A DNA stretch of 30,489 bases from a virus. The stretch lies in IMG/VR virus record IMGVR_UViG_3300025141_000494, positions 1 to 30,489 of that record, one strand, 5' to 3'. A program made the translations under genes and the position numbers. Under the pieces are notes generated by a model that was not told the DNA's origin, did no database searches, and saw only the letters and a list, made by a program, of their open reading frames with translations. Positions 1-9,000 of the stretch are shown piece after piece; position 1 is the first letter of the stretch, and the number at the start of each line of letters is the position of its first letter.

Positions 1-1
1 A

Positions 2-3000
2 ATATGCAATGATTTAAAAAGTGCATTAAATGAAGTAAAACCAAAGATAGCTTCGTATTCTGGAACTGTGTTTGACGACACGGACCAAGAGTTCGAAATT
101 GATCGTGTTTTAGAAATACTAGCCGGCTCCGGTGACGTTGGTGATTTACCCACTCTTTTGGCAGACTTTTTAAGGAGGCAGGCGTTTCCACGAGCAACGA
201 ATCAAGATTATATTGGAAATTTAATTGTAGAAGCCGCCGCATCGATAACCAATCCTGACTCTGATGATGGTAGCAAACATATAATACAAATTGGTATAAA
301 AGACAATGATGTCGTAGGCGAAGGTGTGCGAGAAACTATTTCTTATGTTTTATTTTCGCCTGATCCAAAAAAGTTAAAAGACAAAGATACATTAACTACA
401 GATTTTAACCTATTTTATTTTGATCCGTATATTACTAGTGATGAGGCATCTGGGCCAGAAGAAGAAATTAGAAGAAGCGCGGTCCCATTGAGGATTGGAT
501 TGTCTGATTTGCGAAGGAGCCTTGAAGGTGTATATCCTTCTATGGCACTTCATTTTCTTTTATCACACTCCACTATTACGAACCCAAGATTCAAGTCTGC
601 AATGGGCGGTGCTCCAGCTCGTGGCGGCCCAGCCAATTGGATTAACTTCTTGTTGAATTACTCAGTTCCGCCTGTGAAAATCACAGACGAGACGGCAGGC
701 GCCCAAGAAGAACCCACACCTGAATGCCCCGATGGAGATCTTGACAAGTGCTGCGATGAGTGGATAACCCAATTAGAATCAGCAACTAATGTTTGGGGAC
801 AAGAACAAAGAATATTGATGGCGAAAGTAAAAAATAAATGTGGAGATCATTATTTTAAAAAATTTAAAAAGTCCACACCAGCATCAGACCCAGAAGCCAC
901 AAGAAAAGCATTAGAAGAAAAGTCAAAAGGACTGGAATCGGTTGGCCCGCAAGAAGGCAGTGCGTGGCCGCCATGGCAACTTAAATGGATATATGAAAAT
1001 TTGCTGGGCTTAATTGACGTTGAGGGTATTATTGCTCTAATCATATTATGTATACAATCTAAACTTGGTATAGAATTAACTGCTCAGGGTATATGTAGAG
1101 CAGCTCTTATAGAATTAATAAAAGAAATGGGAATTGGCAAAATGGAGGAGGCCTTATTAGCCGGCGCCTTCGGAGATCCTGAGCGATATCAAGATCTTAT
1201 TGGAGCAGTAAGCAATAGCCCAACACAAGATCCGATTAGTATAGACCAGTCATTTAAAAATGCCCCTATCGCCACCTACATGTCTATGATGCTAGAGACT
1301 GAAGACATAACTTCTCCTCCATCCTGGCTAAATTATACTACTATAGCTATGATTAGCGCTCTAGAGCAGGGAGGGTATGTCATTGAATTGGTGCCTGGCG
1401 ACCGACCAAAAAGTGTCATAGATGATATGCCTGGATATCTTATGTTTCCAGCTGGAAACGAGTTTACCAATACCTCTAATTCAGCTTTAAGCTCGATTTA
1501 CGGAGAACAGGTTGTTATAGGTGGAACATACACGTGGCTTGAGATTGAGGATGAAAGACAAAGATTATTAGAACAAGGCTTTACTAAACAAGATATTGAG
1601 GGGCAACTAGTATATCGTGGCTATTTGAAGCCATCTGGCAAACATTTTGAGTCAATTCCAGAAACGCTTCAGCAGCTCCGCAGTGATTTGGCAGAGGCTA
1701 CTGGAAGCGGCCAACTCGGAGCCACTTTACAAGATGCAGAAGACTGGCTTGATTATATATTATCAATAATTAATTTGCAAGAAATGTGTGAATTGTTGGT
1801 TGGTAGTATACTAGAGGGTCTTGAGGATTTATTAAAAGACCCTCTTGGGTTCCTTAGCGGCGGAATCGGAGATTGGTGGGATGATTTCTTAGATGCGTTG
1901 AAAAGAAAGTTTTCTTTTCCCTTGCCGAACTTTAAGTGGCCCGATAAATTAACCACAGACACCCATATGGGCGACTATGGCCAAAAATTATTAGAAATGA
2001 TGCTCTCATTAATAATAGCTATTTTATCTCAAATTTTAAATTTGGTTATTAAAGATGCCCTCTTAAAATGTATAGAAGAGGAAGAAGAAGACGGATTAGC
2101 TACAAATCCAAATCCACCTGGCCAACCTCCGCCTTCTCTAAGAATACCGGGCATTAATTCTCTCTTACAAAACGAAACGCCAAATCTTGCAGGCGGAATT
2201 CCTTTTCCAGCATTGTCCGGCTTGATGGACGATCTGTTGAATAGTTTGTCTCCTAGCCAATTGTGTGAATTATTAAATGGTACCGCGTCAAAACAGACAC
2301 TATATGGTCTCTTATTAAGAATTAGAGAACAGAGAGAAACATTAATTAAAAATGCCGCTGATTCTCTTATGATGTCAAATCCTGGGTTAACCGAAATAGA
2401 TGCTATTAATATAAGCAGCGAAAAAATTAAGAAGAGCCTAGATTCTATGAGTGACATAAAATCTATGTTTGTGTCTTTAAAAGAAAAAGCTGAGGAAAAC
2501 AACATAAATCTAGATCTTTTAGCATGTGATAGTCTGACACCTTCCTCTCCCATGATTAGTGATGTGTGCACCGCCTTTTATGATAGAGAAGGAAGAGCTA
2601 TCTCACTCCAAGAAGCTGGCATGACAGAAGACGAGGCAAATGAACAGATCGATTCAGACTTGAGCGCGTTAATAGGCAAGATCGCCGGCCATGCCCCTGC
2701 TTTATTTGCAGATGGGATAAACGGAGCCTTAAGGGGCCTTCCTGATATGTGTGAGACTGGTGGCTTCGCCGCCCCACCTGGCGTAACTAACGCTATGAAC
2801 ATGATCACTGACAACATACTAGATAATGTTAAAGGATCTTTAATCCAAGATTTAACTGCCATAATGTACTTTGCTGTGCCTCCTCGCGCGGTCTTGGCCA
2901 TCACCGACCCTCATAAAATGATCGAGGCTCATGAGTTGATGAAAAAATTCGTTGTAAAACCTTCTCAAAGAAGGGCAATCGCGTATATTGGTCCATTGAA

Positions 3001-6000
3001 CTTTTTTCCTGCAGCCGACCGCGCTGAAATTTTTAGAGAGATGCCAGTATATCCAATTATCTACGGTACCGCCGGTATGAGTTATGGTAACTATCGTTTT
3101 TCTTTTACAGATGACGAACTGAACTCTTTAATCCAAGAAGACACTTACACCAAACAAGAAATAGACGCATGGGAGCGCCCCGGGGGAGGCACCGGCAATG
3201 TGCCGTACTATATTACGAACTCGCCTAAGGAACTAAATGCGAACTACCGGGATGTGTGGAGTGACGCGACCCTCACCAATATGGGCGTCGACCGCTATTA
3301 TACCAATGAAGAAACAAGAGGAATTTATCAAAGGTATATTGAAGCCCATCCCGAGGTTGAAAACGATGTTCAAACACACAATTTCTTTAAACCAGCAACA
3401 TTTCTTAGACTTCTTAAAGAACCAAGCTTCTACCTTTTTCCGCAAGGATCCACCAAAGGCGAAGGTAATATCAAATTGTCGATTGCACAAAACTTGTTGT
3501 TAACCTCTTATGCAAGTTCTAATCCTCCATCACCTGGATCTCCTGCAGAACAAGCTATTAGCACAGAAAATCCGCATGAATTTATTGATTATTTAAATGA
3601 TAATGATGACGCGTATGAAAGAATACGCAGAGTCACATATGAAAAATTTAATTCTCTTATAAAAGATGTAACTTTATCTGAGATGCTCTTAGAACTGACA
3701 CATATAAAAAATCCTTTATGGACAGGCCAAAAACAAGGTCACTCACCGAATCTACCAAATCTTTGGCAAAAAAAGCGGGATCTACGACTCTTGCGTAAAT
3801 CTCATTCTATTCATACGCCCTTAAAACTTATACATCCAGATCCAGATGTCTGGATGTTCATGTTTCATTGGTATGTAGGTCTTCCGTTAGGGGACCTACA
3901 CTATGAATATATGGATACACTCGACCGTATTGACGCCGGCGGCGGCAGCCCCTCATTATCAGACACAGACCCCTCTCAATGGTCTGAATTCGGTACATAT
4001 ATCGGTGGATCCAGCGCCACCCAGCTCTCTGGAGAGAATCCGCCGGAGAATTACAATGACCCGGGCACTCCTCTCAGCGCCGGCCGCTGGCGCACGTGGG
4101 CCCAATATGCTGAGTCTCTTAAGCGATCTCCCGGCATGTTCTCTTTGCTGGGATACGCCGAGGATCACCTGTTGTCGGCGGAAGGATCCCACGCCCCTGA
4201 GGACGCAGCGGCCGCGGAAGATCCCCCGACATTCGATAATTATGATTTTGAAGTCACAATGGGCCATGAATACGACGAGGGTGTCAGCGACGACGTGGAA
4301 TTCTGGGACGACGAGGGCGAAGGTGCCCCAAAAGCCTTAATTTATGCGTTTATGGAACTTACTCTCGGCGAGGCCATAGGACTTACAGATGAAAGATTAG
4401 AATTTTTATACCCTGAATTTCCCGGCGCTTATGTCGACGGCGTCCTTTTGACACAGACCTCCTCCAAATTCGGCGGCGACTGGGCCGAGTCACCCTCCTC
4501 TTTCGCGCCGGATATATTTAATGGTCGCCAGATGGTCCCATTATATGTTACCTTTAAACAAACTTTTATAGACCCTGAAAGTATACTTGCACAAAGCCCA
4601 AAGGACATGGCTGAATTTTTTAGTGCTGCTAGAGATCCAGTTAATGAAGAACTATATGAATATCTATCTAACACTGATCTTTTTCCTCAAGTATTAGGAT
4701 TTAGCGATGACAACCCACACTTGATCGACCCAGATCTAACAGCTGAAGATACAACTCCAACTATGGGTCAAACACAGGCGTATAGTGAATATGTAAAAAT
4801 GTCGATTTATAATTATGATAGTTATAATCCTAACATACTCAAGTTTGATTTGCCTTTTACACAAATATTCCAAGATGTCGCCGGCGTTAACGGCACTACA
4901 GGATTTGATTCAGGTCAAAAAATACAAGAAATATTTGATACTTTCACTAGTAAATTAACCGACACGGATGAATCAGAACTCTCTTCTTTGGTCAATTCCT
5001 TAAAAATTGAAACTAGTGAAGACAGTCTGGTATATCAAAATATGTTAGGTATCGATCGCGATTCTCTGCTGCCTCAAATAGGGCTCTATAAAGATACATT
5101 TAGAGTTTTAAAAGGGAAACTAACAAAAATTGAAGATTACGATGTGCCACCCGGTCCGTTAGCTAGGGATACTTCGGTACAAAATGCTTTATATGACTAC
5201 AACTCGACTAAAGATGTCGAGTCCGATGTATTAGAATTAATAAAGAAAATTTATGGCAATGTAGAAGTTCCTGTATCAAAAATTTCAGAAAACTATGGGC
5301 CTGTTTTCCAGGGCAAAGGTTCGAACTTTGTTGTACCTGTGCCACACGACGCTCAAACTCCGCGTAAAGATTTTTCTTATGCAGTGGAGCCATTAAACTT
5401 TAAGGCGCAAGTGTTTGGTCAGCTGATGACTTATAAGTTTTTCGAAAAATATGAACAGTACTCGGATCCCGTTTGGTATAAAGCCGGCGGCGAGGTCATT
5501 TCAGGTGCCCCAAACAAGGAGGACATGAAAAAGAATCTAAATTTTGTTTTATCAACCCATGGATTTAGTTCTCTACAATATGCATATTCTAACCAAATGT
5601 TCGCTAAATTAAAAAGATCGCGCCTTCATGAACGAGGGTTTATGAAACAACTTTGGGATAGAGTTCTAAAATCAGGAGGTAAGGGTAATAAAAATATCTC
5701 TGAAGCTTGTTTAAACATTTTTGGACAGCTGGGAATGTCCAACATCGATGAGGAAAAATTAAACACAGATTTCTTTAAAATAGCTTCGGCAAAGCAAGAT
5801 ATAATGGAATATTATAATAAATCTCTCTGCAGGGATGTTTATGAAAAAAACAGCTTTGAAGAAAATGCTGTACGTATGGCATTGTTGCAGGGTATTGTAA
5901 TATTAATAGTAAAAATATATACATTGGAAATGTATATAGCTAGCGTTATAGCATGGGATAGTTTTAATTTAGAAAATGTTTTTGAAACAGATTTTATGGT

Positions 6001-9000
6001 TAATATTATTGTTAGTAATATCGAAAAAGATTTGAAAAAGCATCTTGCCAGACCAGGCCGCGGCCCCGATGACGTTCTTCCGAAATATAGTGTACTTGAT
6101 AGAATAGGTATATATGCTAAAGATATAGTAGAAAAAACCTTAGGAACTAAGTCTGAAGAGGAATTAGCTGAGAAGTTGAAGGTTCGAAGCGCGCTAGCCT
6201 ATATGATAGCGGATGAGGGCAAAAAAATATATGACATAATTGTTGATCCTGTTGATGGAATATTTAGAAATGGCAACCCCATTAGCACAGATTTAGAATT
6301 AGATATCTTAATGAATTCAGATACTGACTTTTATACTCAATACAAGGATAAAGTTAACGATGATATAACTGTAAATCCAGTTAAATTTCAAAATTTATAT
6401 CACATGGGTGACTACGAATACGTTGTTGACGTTCGTTTCCATGAAAACATATATACATTAAATTACGGCTCTGGAGAAATACAGGATCTTTATGGCCCCG
6501 CCGGCCGAGAGATACACCTTTATACTCCAGAAATGGACGGCCCTCTGACACTTGTTCCTGGAGAAGACGAACAGGGCGCCCAGCTTCCCTACACAGGCAT
6601 GCCTGCTGGAGGCTACGAAGCTGCCCCCCTCGGCCAGCCAGTTCAATTCACTAGCCCCGCTCAACTAGGCCTCACGACGGACGTCGAATGGAGGGGAGTA
6701 TCTTTTGCAGACCACACACCTACCTACGCTAAAAGACATATTAACATGTACGGGTTTAATGAGACTCCTATTGTAAAAAAGAAGAAATCAAAAAACTTTT
6801 TTCATTCTTTGCCTTACAACTATTACGAAGGAACCTGTGGTTTTGATACTGGGAAACCAGAAGCTTTTGTAACAGGTCCCGCTGACGTGGGCGTCGTGCC
6901 GGATCCCGACGTCGTGGGCGTCGCGCCGGATCCCGACGTCGTGGGCGTCGCGCCGGATCCCGACGTCGTGCCGGCTCCGCCCGAGCCCGGTGACATGGAC
7001 GGCGCCGGCATGCCGGCCGACGAGGACACCGCCGGCTCTTGGACTGTCATCAACCCGTATATGCCACCAGAAGAAAAAGGCCCAATGTGCGATTATTCAA
7101 CGCCTTTTCTTAAATATGTTGAGCCCTCTATAATCAATGGTCGTCGTGATTTTCACGAAACGGTTCACAACTATGGACTCCGCGCCCTTGGCAATTTAGG
7201 CGATAAATCACATCATCAATATTCAGAATATATTAAAATTAGAGATTTGATGATAACACAATTAGGACGCGCCGACGGATTTAACAAAGAAATGTATAAG
7301 CATACCCAATCTGGCAATGCGTTCAACGGTAATTTTGGAAATATAACTTTTCAACCTTATGTCAAGGTGGTCGACTGGACTCCTGAAGAAATAGCACAAA
7401 ATCAAAGCAAGTATGAAGTTACTTTATACCAGGAAAATGCCGGCGGCAATATTTCTATCGAGCCATGCGCGAATCCACATAACATAATACATATACCGTT
7501 TGGTGAATATGCTCAAGCCTTTTTTGAAAGTATGAACGCTACTCGCAATAACAACATATTTAGTGCTTACATATATGATTATATACCGCTTACTATTTGG
7601 AGTAATTTTTATAGCGAGATATTTTTAAAGCTGCTTTATACTGACTTTGCAGATACAATGAAGCCGTTTTATGAAAAGTATGGTTTTGAGCCCTTTTTCA
7701 AAGAGATCAAGTTTGGCATACGGCTTAGCTACTCCACAACTTTGTCAGTAGATGAATCTATCCCTGAATTAGACTTAAAAGAGTTTATGAGAAATTCATT
7801 TGGGCATGGCCAACCCGATACTTTGGGTACTCATCCTGTACCTGCTTGGGGATTAAAGAGCAGTAAAACATTCTTTAGTCATAGGCCATATTATGTTGAC
7901 GCTCCCCCAGAAAATGGCCAGTGGGATACTGCTGAGTACCCTGAGGCAAAATTTAAAATTTGTGATGAACTACAAATACCCGTTGTTGAAATTGAGAGGA
8001 ACATTGTATCTGTTCCAAATGCATATTCTTTTTTGGTTGGCGAGAACAATACTTTAATTTCTTTAGAGAAATTAGGTATTTATGATGAGGGCACACACGC
8101 TCTTTTTGGAGAAACGCTCACAGATCTTTCCTTCCCACAGATCAGCCCTGAGACGAAAGCAGCCAAGTCTGAAAAAATACTTTCTAAAAAAGACCTTGAT
8201 TCTGGCTGGCAAGAAGGTAAACCCCATCCGGATTCGCCCGAGCCCGGATCGGTCTTTGATGCAGGCGCTTATTCAGATCAATACATACAATCCGACTGTG
8301 TTGACCGCCATGGTTTTGACGTCAACACGGATCCGAACTCGTCCCCGATTACACAAGAACAATGGAATCAAGCAGCACTCAGGTACGACCAAGCGAAACT
8401 CATTATAAGACTAGCTCCACAATTTAGCAAGGAATTATTTGAATATTTTAATGGAAATAAAGGCCTGCTCAACTCGGATGTTTTCGCTGATGGTTACAAA
8501 CAGCACATCGGCGTCCAATTCGGTGAGACCATCCCGGTTAACAACGCTTCATGGCCCGAAGAAGAGAACGATGAACCGGAGTGGGGTGGCGGCGGCGGCA
8601 CCCTCGACGTCGGCGGCCAGTGGGCGCCCCCGAACGCCGCGCCCGATGCCTCTAGTTATAATCCCAGGGGTATCATCAACGATCGTCGATGGACATACAC
8701 TCTAGGAGACTCTGACAGATGCAAATCCCCGGAATGGTGGACCGATGAACACAACGATCCCACCGGATGGGGATATGTTGAAGATCTTCCCTCGGGCGAA
8801 TATTCCCCGATGCTGAAATTTGATTATATGGTTAATCCGATTTGGGGTAACTATCCGTCGTATACACCAAGAGACTATCCAGAGTATATCGCAGTTTATG
8901 TGCATAGACATGAGTGGGATTTTCAAGGCCTTGACGAGCCTCTTACGGAAAAAGATCCGGAATTCAGTGCCTTCTATAAAAAACAATACCAGGCCTGGCA

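Noticed and set aside
68-70. GTG as start codon of the giant gene
   Set aside because: The same frame is open back to base 2 with coding-like sequence and there is no ribosome-binding site before the GTG, so the gene most likely begins outside the window.
3900-4340. Assembly chimera or frameshift at GC-rich patches
   Set aside because: The reading frame continues without breaks through all patches, and conserved family sequence resumes on the other side, so misassembly is unlikely although reads were not examined.
6884-6973. CRISPR-like array
   Set aside because: The units are directly adjacent with no variable spacers and are in frame within a long gene, so this is a coding tandem repeat.
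6823-7053. Antisense reading frame over the tandem repeat, and other long antisense frames in GC-rich patches (for example 2029-2571, 3959-4267, 8702-9217, 13370-13825)
   Set aside because: GC-rich or stop-poor codons on the + strand leave the reverse frames open by chance. They lie inside strongly supported + strand genes, and none shows a credible start signal or recognisable protein.
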